A DNA stretch of 45,434 bases from Deltaproteobacteria bacterium (GCA_024275145.1 JAJRZR010000099.1:1-45434); one strand, 5' to 3'; positions 7,774 through 17,293 are shown, counted from the stretch's first letter. The notes: generated by a model from the sequence alone, not told the origin. A program made the numbers and translations.

Positions 7774-9134
7774 GTGAAAAGATCTTTTGTCTGTAAATCC
7801 TGTGGGCACGTGTCTCCAAAATGGTTGGGCCGTTGCCCGGAATGCGGCACATGGGAGTCCATGGTGGAGGATGCCCAGGGGCCTTCCCATGGCCATGGTC
7901 TTCATGGAGATACCGGCTCTTTCAAGGCGATCGCCCTCTCAGACGTGTCCTCCTTGGACGAAGGCGGCAGGATTGAGGTGGGTATGGATGAGGTGGATAG
8001 GGTGCTTGGCGGGGGGCTCGTCCCTGGCGGCCTTGTACTGCTTGGCGGCGAACCCGGGATAGGAAAATCCACCCTGTTGCTTCAGGTACTGATGCGTCTT
8101 GAGGGAAAGGGCGAGCGGGTCCTGTACGTAAGCGGTGAAGAATCCCTTTCTCAGCTCAGACTCAGGGCGGACAGACTTGGCAGGTGTGGTGAAGGATTGT
8201 TCGTGGCCAGCGAATCGGACCTTGAGAGGGTACTTGGGCTCGTCAATGACCTGCGACCCTCCGTGCTTGCCATCGATTCCGTCCAGACCCTGTCTGCTCC
8301 GGATATTGCCTCTGCACCTGGCAGCGTTGCCCAGGTCAGGGAGTCCACGGCATGGTTGATGAGGACAGGAAAGAGGCTTTCCCTTCCTGTCATAATCATA
8401 GGGCACGTTACCAAGGATGGTGCTATCGCAGGCCCGCGGGTCCTGGAGCATCTGGTGGATACCGTTCTGTATTTTGAAGGGGACAGGAGCTACAGCTTCC
8501 GGATCCTACGATCCGTCAAGAATCGTTATGGGCCTACCCATGAAATCGGTGTGTTCGAGATGCGCGAAACCGGTCTGGAAGAGGTTCCGAATCCCTCCAG
8601 GCTCTTTTTGGGCCAACAGGCATCGGCTGTGCCAGGCTCGGTAATCGTGCCCTGTATGGAAGGTACCCGGCCCATCCTGGTAGAGATTCAGGCACTGGTG
8701 AGCCCTTCCTACCTGGCAATGCCCAGGCGGACCGTGACAGGCTTCGATACCAACCGGCTGGCCCTTCTGATAGCGGTAGCAGAAAAGCATCTTGGGGTTG
8801 TCCTTTACGATAAGGACATCTTTATCAATGTGGCCGGTGGCATCAAGATATCCGAGACTGCCTCGGATCTGGCGATCATTGCGGCGCTGGTTTCAAGCCT
8901 GCAGGAACAACCGGTATGCCTTGGCACTGCATTTTTTGGTGAGGTGGGGCTTACCGGGGAGGTGAGGCCGGTTGGAAGGGCAGATATACGCCTGAACGAG
9001 GTGGCCCGCCTGGGTCTCAGACGTTGCGTCATGCCAACGGTGGCCTCCCAGGGGATCCAGGTGCCTGAGGGGTGGATGTCCTGCAGGTGGATTCCCTGAA
9101 AGATGCCATTAATGCTGTTATAGAGGTATCTTGA
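7774..9134 (+). CDS. radA: RadA, DNA repair/recombination ATPase, with a one-base frame break near its 3' end
   Basis: RadA is a RecA-like branch-migration helicase. A four-Cys zinc finger (C7, C10, C21, C24), Walker A GEPGIGKST (92-100), the family-specific KNRYG (249-253) and a Lon-protease-like C-terminal domain are all present. The frame as written stops at 9099 after a non-conserved tail (WMSCRWIP). The expected RadA C-terminus (VDVLQVDSLKDAINAV...) is encoded immediately after in the next frame and stops at 9132-9134. Adding one G to the GGGG run at 9069-9072 would restore it. I give the restored end; the uninterrupted frame is 7774-9099, 441 residues. The GTG start gives the conserved N-terminus directly. 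Confidence 0.9.
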
Positions 9135-9249
9135 CAGTTTTTCATGGCTGGCCTACATTCACATGAACTTTTTCCGGCCTTCGTCATGGTATTTTTACCC
9201 TGCCCAGGTTGGGTTTCATAATTTATTAAGAGATGTAAGGAGAAAAATT

Positions 9250-9579
9250 ATGTCAGAAGATAAGGTGTTTCACGTCACAGATGCCGATTTTGAGGATTCT
9301 GTCCTTAAATCCGATATCCCGGTCCTGGTGGATTTCTGGGCGGTCTGGTGTGGACCCTGCCGGGCGATTGCCCCTGTCATAGACGAGCTTGCCGAGGACT
9401 ATCATGGCAAGGTCAAGATAGCCAAAATGAACGTGGACGAAAATCCTTCCACGCCGGGTAGATTCGGGATAAGGGCCATTCCTACCCTTATCCTGTTCAA
9501 GGACGGAGAGGTGGCAGACCAGATTACGGGTGCCGTTGGGAAGGCAATGATCGAATCGGCGCTCAAGAAGGTTCTTTAG
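9250..9579 (+). CDS. trxA: Thioredoxin
   Basis: This is a small cytoplasmic dithiol protein that reduces disulfides in ribonucleotide reductase, peroxidases and other targets. It has 109 residues with active site WCGPC at 33-37, the cis-Pro motif IPTL and the usual FKDGEVADQITGAVGK tail. The start at 9250 is preceded by AAGGAG (9237-9242) with 7 nt spacing. A longer in-frame extension to 9163 is rejected because it has no such site. trxB follows after 11 bp, giving a complete thioredoxin system. Confidence 0.96.
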   Translation: MSEDKVFHVTDADFEDSVLKSDIPVLVDFWAVWCGPCRAIAPVIDELAEDYHGKVKIAKMNVDENPSTPGRFGIRAIPTLILFKDGEVADQITGAVGKAMIESALKKVL

Positions 9580-9590
9580 GGGAATTCGAC

Positions 9591-10523
9591 TTGGAATCCA
9601 TACGCCTAGTGATTCTTGGGGCCGGCCCGGCAGGGCTTGCGGCAGCGATCTACGCATGCCGGGCCAAGATTCCAACACTGGTCCTCGACAAGCTCAGCCC
9701 CGGTGGGCAGGTTCTGTTGTCGGACTGGGTGGAAAATTATCCCGGTTTTCCAGATGGTATAAGTGGGGTTGACCTGACTGACAGGCTGGTAGCCCAGGCC
9801 AGGCGTTTTGGAATGGAACAGGAAAACGGTGAGGTGGTGTCCATCCATGTCACTGATCCAGGCAGGGCGGATGGCATAAGGCTGGTCCTGGACGGCGGCA
9901 AGGAGATACTCACCACATCGCTTATAATTGCAACGGGTGCCAGTCATAGGACCCTTGGCGTTCCTGGTGAAAAAGAGTTTGCAGGCAAGGGGGTCTCATA
10001 TTGTGCGACATGTGATGGCCCGTTTTTCAAGGATTCAGATGTGGCGGTGATAGGCGGCGGTGATAGTGCGGTACAGGAGGCAATTTTCCTTACCAAATTT
10101 GCCAAGAAGGTCTTTCTCATCCACAGGAGGGATCAACTTCGGGCCGTAAGGTTTTTGCAGGAACAGGCCCTTGCAAATCCCAAGATTGAACCGGTATGGG
10201 ACACACTGGTTGAGGAAATTCACGGGAAGGACAGGGTCGAGTATCTGTCGTTGCTGAATAAAAAGACCGGTGAACGCAGCAACCTGTCACTTGACGGTGT
10301 CTTCATATTCGTTGGTATCCATCCGAACACCGCCTTTTTAAAGGACACGGTAAAAATGGACCAGAGGGGCTTCATCCTGACCGACAACTGGATGAGGACC
10401 TCCATACATGGCGTATTCGCTGCCGGGGATTGCCGTTCAAAACCCCTTCGCCAGATAGTAACCGCTGTAGCCGAAGGGGCAACCGCTGCCTACGCGGTGG
10501 AACAGGAAGAGTTTAATGAATAG
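9591..10523 (+). CDS. trxB: Thioredoxin reductase
   Basis: This flavoenzyme passes electrons to thioredoxin. The protein has 310 residues: the FAD-binding GAGPAG at 10-15, the redox pair CATC at 138-141 and the nucleotide-binding GGGDSA at 155-160. The end has a GVFAAGDC motif. It starts at TTG 9591, preceded by AGGGGAA, and M-E-S-I-R-L-V-I-L-G gives the usual N-terminus. The electron donor could be NADPH or, as in some anaerobes, another carrier; I did not settle this. It overlaps bamD by 8 bp. Confidence 0.95.
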   Translation: MESIRLVILGAGPAGLAAAIYACRAKIPTLVLDKLSPGGQVLLSDWVENYPGFPDGISGVDLTDRLVAQARRFGMEQENGEVVSIHVTDPGRADGIRLVLDGGKEILTTSLIIATGASHRTLGVPGEKEFAGKGVSYCATCDGPFFKDSDVAVIGGGDSAVQEAIFLTKFAKKVFLIHRRDQLRAVRFLQEQALANPKIEPVWDTLVEEIHGKDRVEYLSLLNKKTGERSNLSLDGVFIFVGIHPNTAFLKDTVKMDQRGFILTDNWMRTSIHGVFAAGDCRSKPLRQIVTAVAEGATAAYAVEQEEFNE

Positions 10524-11295
10524 ACATAGGTTTTGCCGGTCCAATTCGGTCCTTGCAATTGGCCTGTTGTTTACGGTATTCCTGGTTCTGTCGGGCTGTG
10601 CGGCGAAGGGCGAACACCAGGGTGGGGATGGAGGGTTCTTTTCCTGGTTCAAGAAGGCGGCTCAGCCAAAACCACTGGATAACGAGGTGGCCCTTACAAG
10701 GGAGGCCATGAACTATTTCCAGCGGGGCCGCTATCTGCTGGCAGAAGAGCTGTTTCAAAAGATAAGGGATCGCTATCCATTCAGCCCCTACGCCACGCTG
10801 GCCGAACTTCGTCTTGCCGATTGTAAATTTTACCTCCATCGTTACGAGGAGGCTATTCCTCTGTACGAGGAGTTTGAAAAGCTCCATCCTACCAATGAGG
10901 CCATTCCCTATGTGATCTTCCAGGAGTCATCCTGTTACTACAAGCTGATGGCACCGCCGGACCGGGACCAAACCTTCACGAAGAAATTGATAGAAACCTG
11001 TGAGAGGCTCCTTAAACGTTATCCTGACAGCCCGTTTTCCTACGAGGCCAGAAAGAGGATCGCCAAGGCCAGGGCGGTACTCGCAAGACACGAACTGGTG
11101 GTGGCCAAATGGTATCTTCGTACACACCAGATACCCCAGGCAATCAACCGATTGGAAACGATATTGGCCATGTATCCTGATACACCCGTGAAGGATGATG
11201 CCGAAAGATTGTTGTCCAAGGCGCGTTCCAGATTGACCGCCGACGACGGAGGATCTAGCAAGGGCGACCGTCCCTGGTGGAAGCGAATATTGTAA
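10516..11295 (+). CDS. bamD: BamD-like outer membrane assembly lipoprotein
   Basis: BamD is the essential TPR lipoprotein of the BAM complex, which inserts beta-barrels into the outer membrane. The protein has 259 residues: a signal peptide with lipobox LSGC (Cys 28), then TPR-like helices from about residue 55. The conserved pattern YLLAEELFQKIRDRYPFSPYA lies near 75-95 and further repeats include RLLKRYPDSPFSYEA. The C-terminal tail is basic (KGDRPWWKRIL). The start overlaps the end of trxB by 8 bp. Confidence 0.88.
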   Translation: MNRHRFCRSNSVLAIGLLFTVFLVLSGCAAKGEHQGGDGGFFSWFKKAAQPKPLDNEVALTREAMNYFQRGRYLLAEELFQKIRDRYPFSPYATLAELRLADCKFYLHRYEEAIPLYEEFEKLHPTNEAIPYVIFQESSCYYKLMAPPDRDQTFTKKLIETCERLLKRYPDSPFSYEARKRIAKARAVLARHELVVAKWYLRTHQIPQAINRLETILAMYPDTPVKDDAERLLSKARSRLTADDGGSSKGDRPWWKRIL

Positions 11296-11353
11296 TCCTT
11301 GTCGTGAAATCACATCCTGGGGTGTGTCTTCCCGGGGACAGGCCGCATGAAGC

Positions 11354-12403
11354 CTAGGGTTTTCCCACGGTTGGGCGCGCTCCACCCTTTTTCCATGCAC
11401 AATCCGTGTAGAGATGGCAGGCCACCTTCCTGGTCGGGGAAAGGCTTGAAAGAGGGGGGTCTTTCCTTTGGCAGATCTCCATGGATTGTGTACACCGTGA
11501 TTGGAACGCGCAGCCCGAGGGGATGGCGTCCAGCGGCGGTACATTGCCCTTTATAGATCTCAGGCGCTTCGTTCCCAGGGGGAGTCCGTAGGGGACTGAT
11601 TCCATGAGCCCTTTGGTATATGGATGGAAAGGGGCCTCAAACAATTCATCAACGGGCGCCTCTTCAACTGCCTTCCCTGCATACATTACCAGCACCTTTT
11701 CCGCTATTTGCGCCACTACACCCAGATTGTGCGTGATGAGAACAAGTCCAAGCCCACTTTTTTGCTTGAGTTGACGGATCAGATTTAATATTTGTGCCTG
11801 GATCGTCACGTCCAGGGCGGTTGTAGGCTCGTCGGCTATGAGTATGTCAGGGCCACAGGCCAGGGCCATTGCCATCATGGCCCTTTGTCGCAGGCCGCCT
11901 GAAAGTTCGTGGGGATACGAATAATACCTCCTGTCAGGTTCGGGGATACCCACCAGCCCAAGGAGTTCCACGATCCACTCCTTGAGCCCGGGCGTCCCGG
12001 TTGTTTTGCCTGTCATCGGATGCGTATCCCCGTGGGCTACAATGGCCTCCCGGATCTGCTCGCCTATGCTAAAGACAGGATTTAGCGCAGTCATGGGGTC
12101 CTGGAAGACCATGGATATCCTGCGCCCCCTGATGTCCCGCATCATGTTTTCTGGGAGTTTCACGAGGTCTGTACCGTCAAACAGGATCTTTCCATGTATG
12201 AGCCTAAATGTTGACTTTGGCAGCAGACCCAGGACGGACAGGGCCGTAACACTTTTCCCGCAGCCTGATTCACCAACGATGCATAGGCTTTGACCCCTCT
12301 TGAGGGAAAAAGAAAGGCCCCGTACAGGATATACAGGGCCTTTCTTTGTCTTGATCTCTATCTTTATGTCCTGGACGGACAACAGATCAGGGTTGTTATT
12401 CAC
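11354..12403 (-). CDS. Oligopeptide/dipeptide ABC transporter ATPase (OppD/DppD type), no permease nearby
   Basis: This ABC ATPase has 349 residues: Walker A GESGCGKS (44-51), signature LSGGLRQ (167-173, usually LSGGMRQ), Walker B ILIADEP (187-193) and the H-loop in LVLITHNL. The C-terminal oligo_HPY region contains the cysteine-rich stretch [16 protein letters not shown] and a later VACHLY, like the four-Cys [4Fe-4S] site known in some DppD proteins. It would energise peptide or nickel uptake at the inner membrane. No permease, second ATPase or binding protein lies in the window, so the partners are elsewhere or lost. It overlaps the P-loop gene before it by 8 bp and probably shares its transcript. 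Confidence 0.85.
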   Translation of the reverse strand: MNNNPDLLSVQDIKIEIKTKKGPVYPVRGLSFSLKRGQSLCIVGESGCGKSVTALSVLGLLPKSTFRLIHGKILFDGTDLVKLPENMMRDIRGRRISMVFQDPMTALNPVFSIGEQIREAIVAHGDTHPMTGKTTGTPGLKEWIVELLGLVGIPEPDRRYYSYPHELSGGLRQRAMMAMALACGPDILIADEPTTALDVTIQAQILNLIRQLKQKSGLGLVLITHNLGVVAQIAEKVLVMYAGKAVEEAPVDELFEAPFHPYTKGLMESVPYGLPLGTKRLRSIKGNVPPLDAIPSGCAFQSRCTQSMEICQRKDPPLSSLSPTRKVACHLYTDCAWKKGGARPTVGKP

Positions 12404-13094
12404 GATTCTTTATAAGCAATGTTGCAGGATCCAGGACAAGAGAGAGAGCTTGACCCTTCTGAGGACCCTTCAGGATATTGACCTCTATCTGTCTACCGTT
12501 GGCCTGCAGTCCTACCATCACATCGAACAGGTCCGCCACGTGACTCAGGGCTTCGGGCACCCCTTCAGGGTTCAACGGTTCGTCACCGGTCATCCTTACC
12601 GCAAACCATACGGGAAAATGTTGTTCCCGGGCAAGGAGTTTAAGCTCGGCCAGCGTCTCCCGGACCCTTTGATCAAAGGGCAGCCCGTCTATCAAGACCA
12701 CCTGGGGAAAGAATATGCCTTGCTCGGTAAGGTCGTTTAGCCTTTCTTCCAGCCTGGGGACACCGAAGCCCTCTACGTTAAAGGTCATGATGAACCTGTG
12801 CGGGAGTATCTCTTCCCAAAGTTCTGCGGTGTTTTTCAACCGGTAACGGGCAGCGATATTGTTAAAGACCTCTTCGTACCACAGGCAGACCTTCCTTACA
12901 GGTTGGTCCAGGCTTATATGCAATACATTTTTACCCCTGAGGAGGCTGTCCAGGGCCAGCTGTACAAGGAAGGAGGTCTTGCCTATGCCAGGGGTTGCAA
13001 GGATCGCCCCGAAGTCTCCTTCGGCAAGGGCCTGCTTTTCATCTTTCCCAATGAGGCGCAGGGGGTTTTTTAGGATCAAATCATTCTTCAACAT
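12396..13094 (-). CDS. Unrecognised RecA/DnaB/KaiC-like P-loop ATPase
   Basis: I do not recognise this 232-residue protein beyond its fold class. Walker A is ATPGIGKTS at 33-41 and a likely Walker B is QVVLIDGLP at 131-139. The text between (GKNVLHISLDQPV, then a helical region, then an RLEERLNDL stretch) follows the RecA/KaiC order. No helicase linker or second ATPase domain is visible, so it is a single compact core. It lies about 100 bp after fusA and overlaps the OppD-type gene by 8 bp. The ATG at 13094 is chosen for the GAAAGG 9 nt upstream; a longer GTG start at 13190 would read through a hairpin. The function is unknown; a KaiC-type regulator or translation-linked ATPase is possible. 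Confidence 0.8.
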   Translation of the reverse strand: MLKNDLILKNPLRLIGKDEKQALAEGDFGAILATPGIGKTSFLVQLALDSLLRGKNVLHISLDQPVRKVCLWYEEVFNNIAARYRLKNTAELWEEILPHRFIMTFNVEGFGVPRLEERLNDLTEQGIFFPQVVLIDGLPFDQRVRETLAELKLLAREQHFPVWFAVRMTGDEPLNPEGVPEALSHVADLFDVMVGLQANGRQIEVNILKGPQKGQALSLVLDPATLLIKNRE

Positions 13095-13133
13095 GGCTAT
13101 GGACCTTTCTCTTAAAAAGACAACATGAGGACC

Positions 13134-13188
13134 GGGCAGGGTGTTCCTGTTTCTTTTGAGACGTTGAAACATCCAGGGTGCCCTGCCC
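13134..13188 (-). terminator. Long hairpin after fusA (terminator or attenuator)
   Basis: GGGCAGGG at 13134-13141 pairs with CCCTGCCC at 13181-13188. Inside, CCTGTTTC and GAAAC...CAGG can pair as well, giving a long imperfect stem. On the minus strand it starts 7 nt after the fusA stop and is followed after about 17 nt by a short T-run. It may reduce read-through into the ATPase and OppD-type genes. Confidence 0.5.
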
Positions 13189-13194
13189 ACAGTC

Positions 13195-15279
13195 TTATGC
13201 GGCCTTTTTCTTTCCTTCCTGGGCCTTCTTGATCAATTCATCGGAGATCGATTTTGGAACCTGGCGATAGGTTGAAAACTCCATCGTAAACTGGGCCTTG
13301 CCCTGGGTCGCCGAGCGCAGGTCCGTGGAGTATCCAAACATCTCAGCCAACGGGACCTCGGCCTCTATAACGCACATATCGCCTTCATCCTGGGTGCCAA
13401 GTATCATGCCCCTGCGCTGATTGAGTGATCCCATTACCGCTCCCTGGTATTCGGTAGGGGTCTCCACGGCCACCTTCATGATTGGTTCAAGGATGGCAGG
13501 TTTGGCCTTCTTGAAGCCCTCCTTGAAGGCCCCTCTTGCCGCTGCCTGGAATGCGGTGTCCGAGGAATCCACCGAGTGGGCCGCGCCATCGTTTATCACC
13601 AGACGCACACCGGTTACGGGAAAACCTAGGAGGTAACCCTTCTTGAGGCTGCTACGGAATCCTTTTTCGACCGAAGATATGAATTCGGTAGGAATCGCCC
13701 CACCCACTATCTTGTTGACGAATTCGAATTCACCCTCAGGGAATGGTTCTATGTAACCGGCAACACGGCCGTATTGCCCGGCCCCTCCGGTTTGCTTCTT
13801 ATGGGTGTAATTGAAATCCGCCCGGGTAGTGACGGTCTCCCTGTAGGCAACCTGCGGTGCCCCCGTGGTCACCGCTGCATTGTATTCCCTGCGCATCCTT
13901 TCGATGTATACCTCCAGGTGTAGTTCCCCCATTCCGGATATGATCGTATCACCTGTTTCATGGTCTACATATGCCCTGAAGGTCGGGTCCTCTTTGGTGA
14001 ACCTGGACAAGGCCTTGGACATGTTCTGTTGGGCCTTGTTGTCCTCAGGGACGATTGCCAGGGATATCACCGGCTCTGGTACATGCATGGAAGTCATGCT
14101 GTAGCGGATCTCAGGTGACGTGAAGGTGTCACCTGAGGCGCAATCGATACCGAAGAGGGCACCAATGTAGCCAGCCGGGATGGATTCGATGTCTTCCATC
14201 TGGTCAGCATGCATCCGAACCACCCGTCCGACTTTCACCTTACGTCCGGTTCTGGAGTTGATTATGGTATCACCCTTGGAAAGGGTTCCCTGGTAGACAC
14301 GGATATAGGTCAATTGCCCGTAACGTCCCTCTTCCAACTTGAAGGCAAGGGCTACTAGGGGCTTCTGTGGGTCTGATTCCAGTTCGACCTCGGCCTCATT
14401 GCTTTCCATGTCAAGGGCTACGTTTTTGACCTCTTTGGGGGAGGGCAGGTATGCAGTTATGCCATCGAGGAGTGGCTGAACCCCCTTGTTCTTATAGGCG
14501 GACCCAACAAATACCGGGGTTATTCCCCTTCCCAGGGTCCCAAGCCTTATGGCCTCCCGCAGGAGGTCCTCTGTGACCTCTCCTTCCAGTGCCGCCTCCA
14601 TCAGTTCATCGGAGAACATGGATGCGGCATCGATCAACTCTTCACGTCTTGCCTCTGCATCGTCCTTCAATTCGGCCGGGATCTCTTCTATACGGAGTTT
14701 TTCACCACGGTCACCATCGAAATAGACAGCCTTCATACTGACGAGATCCACCACGCCTTCGAAGTGGTTCTCCAGCCCGATGGGAATCTGCATGGCAACC
14801 GCATTGTGCTTGAGTTTCTCCCTCAGTTGGTCAATGACCCTCAAAGGATTAGCCCCGCTGCGGTCGCACTTGTTTATGAATGCAAGGCAGGGAACCTTGT
14901 AACGGGCCATCTGGCGGTCAACCGTGATGGACTGGGACTGGACACCGCCGACAGAGCAGAGCACTAGTACGCCGCCATCCAGGACCCTCAATGCCCGTTC
15001 CACCTCTATGGTGAAGTCAACGTGGCCCGGCGTATCGATTATATTTATTTCGTGATTGTCCCATTCACAGTAGGTTGCGGCCGATGTGATGGTGATTCCA
15101 CGTTCCTTCTCCAGTTCCATGAAATCCATCGTCGCTCCAACGCCATCCTTTCCCTTTACGTCATGGATGGTATGAATCCTCTGGGTATAATAGAGAATTC
15201 TCTCTGTAAGGGTGGTTTTCCCTGCGTCGATATGGGCGCTGATGCCTATGTTTCTGACTTTGTCGGGGTCTCTCTTCAT
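13195..15279 (-). CDS. fusA: Elongation factor G
   Basis: EF-G is the GTPase that drives translocation and, with RRF, ribosome recycling. The length of 694 residues is standard. G1 is AHIDAGKTT (15-23), switch II DTPGH (82-86) and G4 NKCD (136-139; NKMD is the commoner form). Domain IV shows [20 protein letters not shown], and the end is basic ([11 protein letters not shown]). The gene stands alone, without rpsL, rpsG or tuf beside it, so it may be a second EF-G or a relocated single copy. Two tandem promoters lie 160-220 bp upstream. AGGAG-type sites are not close to the ATG; GAGGTAG precedes it. Confidence 0.96.
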   Translation of the reverse strand: MKRDPDKVRNIGISAHIDAGKTTLTERILYYTQRIHTIHDVKGKDGVGATMDFMELEKERGITITSAATYCEWDNHEINIIDTPGHVDFTIEVERALRVLDGGVLVLCSVGGVQSQSITVDRQMARYKVPCLAFINKCDRSGANPLRVIDQLREKLKHNAVAMQIPIGLENHFEGVVDLVSMKAVYFDGDRGEKLRIEEIPAELKDDAEARREELIDAASMFSDELMEAALEGEVTEDLLREAIRLGTLGRGITPVFVGSAYKNKGVQPLLDGITAYLPSPKEVKNVALDMESNEAEVELESDPQKPLVALAFKLEEGRYGQLTYIRVYQGTLSKGDTIINSRTGRKVKVGRVVRMHADQMEDIESIPAGYIGALFGIDCASGDTFTSPEIRYSMTSMHVPEPVISLAIVPEDNKAQQNMSKALSRFTKEDPTFRAYVDHETGDTIISGMGELHLEVYIERMRREYNAAVTTGAPQVAYRETVTTRADFNYTHKKQTGGAGQYGRVAGYIEPFPEGEFEFVNKIVGGAIPTEFISSVEKGFRSSLKKGYLLGFPVTGVRLVINDGAAHSVDSSDTAFQAAARGAFKEGFKKAKPAILEPIMKVAVETPTEYQGAVMGSLNQRRGMILGTQDEGDMCVIEAEVPLAEMFGYSTDLRSATQGKAQFTMEFSTYRQVPKSISDELIKKAQEGKKKAA

Positions 15280-15437
15280 TACCTATGCTACCTCAAATTA
15301 AACAAAAATAATCTCCTCCGGCATACATGATGAAATCGCCGGATATAAACCTTTTCTTTCTTTATAATTCAGGAATTTGAATTCCAGATTGAGAGATGGG
15401 GTTTTGTTAACACTCCTACACGAAATGACAGGTGGGT

Positions 15438-15466
15438 CTTCTAACTTCTAAAAAGAAGGTTGTCAA
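15438..15466 (-). promoter_or_regulatory. Proximal sigma70-type promoter of fusA
   Basis: On the minus strand, TTGACA (15466-15461), a 17-bp spacer and TAGAAG (15443-15438). The -35 is perfect and the -10 is weak. A second TAGAAG copy lies 7 bp upstream of the -10. Confidence 0.5.
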
Positions 15467-15470
15467 GATA

Positions 15471-15499
15471 AAAATAGGCACAATTTTTGACCGTGTCAA
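15471..15499 (-). promoter_or_regulatory. Distal sigma70-type promoter of fusA with a palindrome over the -35
   Basis: On the minus strand, TTGACA (15499-15494), a 17-bp spacer and TATTTT (15476-15471). The -35 lies within a perfect 13-bp palindrome, TTGAC-N3-GTCAA (15487-15499), which recurs at the tRNA-Met promoter. The leader to fusA is about 190 nt. Confidence 0.6.
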
Positions 15500-15559
15500 T
15501 AAAAAGACCATACAGTCCTATGTCCTGGAATGGTCCACGATTTTTGGCAAATGAGGTGT

Positions 15560-16495
15560 TTACGGGATCCTCATCTGGCTTATATCGCTTATCCCCTCTT
15601 TATCCATAAATGAAGCGATTCCGGCCACTATCTCCGCTGCCGATCCGGGATTTACAAGGGTTGCGGTTCCGACCTGTATAGCACTGGCGCCTGCCATGAA
15701 GAATTCGATGGCATCCTGGGAGGTTGATATCCCCCCAATGCCTATGACCGGAATTTCCACTGCCCTTGCCACCTGCCAAACCATCCTGAGCGCAATCGGC
15801 TTTATGGCCGGGCCTGAAAGCCCCCCGAAGATATTTGCAAGGACAGGCCTTTTGTTTTTTACATCGATTGCCATCCCCAGCAGGGTATTTATCAACGATA
15901 TGGCATCGGCGCCAGCCCCTTCCACCGCCCTGGCGATTACCGTTATATCGGTCACGTTCGGCGAAAGTTTTACTATTACCGGGAGGCTGGTTACCGTTTT
16001 TATTCTTCTGGTGATTTCAGCTGCCAGCGCCGGATCGGCACCAAAGGCAATGCCTCCGGCCTTTACATTGGGGCAAGAGATATTGACCTCTATGCCGTCT
16101 ATACCTGGAACCCTGTCCAGACTTCGGGCTATCTGGACATACTCTTCGGCAGAATTACCCAAAATGTTTACTATCACCGCGGTGTCTATTTTTCTAAGCC
16201 AGGGCATCTTTTCCGAAAGGAATCGTTCAAGCCCGACGTTTTCAAGGCCTATGGCATTGAGCAGACCGCAGGGTGTCTCATGTATCCTGGGTGGCGGATT
16301 ACCCCTTCTTTCCCCAAGGGAAATACCCTTTACGACAATGCCTCCAAGGAGCTCTAGGTCCAGGAGGTCGTCGATCTCTTGACCGTAGCCGCAGGTGCCC
16401 GATGCCAATATGACTGGATTTTTGAACTTAATGCCGGCGAGATCGACTCCAGTCCGTGGTAGAGGGCGGGTGCTTTTTTGTTCAAAATAGGGCAT
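15560..16495 (-). CDS. pyrD: Dihydroorotate dehydrogenase class 1B, catalytic subunit
   Basis: The FMN enzyme oxidises dihydroorotate to orotate in pyrimidine synthesis. The protein has 311 residues: FKNPVILASGTCGYG near 24-38, VNISCPNVKAGG at 137-148 with the class 1 catalytic Cys (C141), VKLSPNVTD, and the FMN-binding IGIGGISTSQDAIEFFMAGA. It is paired with PyrK 3 bp upstream, which marks it as the NAD+-linked PyrDB form. It is the last gene of the ubiD-ubiX-ubiA-pyrK-pyrD run. Confidence 0.95.
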   Translation of the reverse strand: MPYFEQKSTRPLPRTGVDLAGIKFKNPVILASGTCGYGQEIDDLLDLELLGGIVVKGISLGERRGNPPPRIHETPCGLLNAIGLENVGLERFLSEKMPWLRKIDTAVIVNILGNSAEEYVQIARSLDRVPGIDGIEVNISCPNVKAGGIAFGADPALAAEITRRIKTVTSLPVIVKLSPNVTDITVIARAVEGAGADAISLINTLLGMAIDVKNKRPVLANIFGGLSGPAIKPIALRMVWQVARAVEIPVIGIGGISTSQDAIEFFMAGASAIQVGTATLVNPGSAAEIVAGIASFMDKEGISDISQMRIP

Positions 16496-16498
16496 GGA

Positions 16499-17293
16499 TT
16501 ATCCCCAATCTATTTCCGTTCCAAAAAATACAGGCCCATCCTTGCAGGTATGCAGGTATCGGCCCTGAGTGCTGGGCCTTATCGCGCATCCAAGACAGAC
16601 TCCTGTGCCACATGCCATTTGGGTTTCCAGGGAGACCTGGATGGCTATGCCCTTTGCTGTGGCCCATGCATACACTGCCTTCATCATGGGCCAGGGGCCG
16701 CAGGCAAAGACGCATGGGATGGCATCCGTGTGTGATGAGGAAGATATGTCCAGACGTTCGAGGGCCGTGGTAACCAAGCCCTTGATCCCGCGGCTTCCGT
16801 CCTCGGTCGTGACGAGAACCTCTCCGGCGGCCCCCTCAAAGGCATCAAGGCGGGCGATCTCATGTATGCTTCTGCCACCCAGTATTACGGTTACGTCCAT
16901 GCGATCGAGGCTCCTTGCCAGGAACAATAAGGGTGCCGCCCCAAGCCCCCCTCCGACAAGTATGGACTTGCCGCACGGTTCAGGCCGGAAACCCCGGCCA
17001 AGAGGGCCAAGTACACATACCGTTTCCCCTGGTCCTTTTTGTGAGAGCAGATCGGTTCCTTTGCCCACTACCCTGTAGAGGAATTCTAGGCGGCCCGAGG
17101 GCCATGCGTCGTGAATTGACAGGGGACGGCGCAGCAGCGGGTCAAGCCCTCCGCCATGTGCGGTGGCAAGCATGCAGAATTGTCCGGGCCGGGCGACCCT
17201 GGCTATATCCGGGGCATCGACTACCAAGTGAAAGATATCCTGGGCAAGCCTGACCTGATCTATTATGTGACAGGTAGCGGAGTAACGAGACAT
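16499..17293 (-). CDS. pyrK: Dihydroorotate dehydrogenase electron-transfer subunit
   Basis: PyrK carries FAD and a [2Fe-2S] cluster and passes electrons from PyrD to NAD+. The FAD-binding motif RRPLSIHDA and a GGGLGAAPLLFLA nucleotide site are visible. The four cluster cysteines lie near the C-terminus in MACGTGVCLGCAI and HTCKDGPVFFG. The ATG at 17293 overlaps the ubiA stop as TGATG, suggesting coupling; in-frame ATG 17299 and GTG 17305 are alternatives. The length is about 264 residues, normal for the family. Confidence 0.94.
   Translation of the reverse strand: MSRYSATCHIIDQVRLAQDIFHLVVDAPDIARVARPGQFCMLATAHGGGLDPLLRRPLSIHDAWPSGRLEFLYRVVGKGTDLLSQKGPGETVCVLGPLGRGFRPEPCGKSILVGGGLGAAPLLFLARSLDRMDVTVILGGRSIHEIARLDAFEGAAGEVLVTTEDGSRGIKGLVTTALERLDISSSSHTDAIPCVFACGPWPMMKAVYAWATAKGIAIQVSLETQMACGTGVCLGCAIRPSTQGRYLHTCKDGPVFFGTEIDWG

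Noticed and set aside
13095-13190. N-terminal extension of the P-loop ATPase from GTG 13190
   Set aside because: It runs through the post-fusA hairpin and has no ribosome-binding site; ATG 13094 does.
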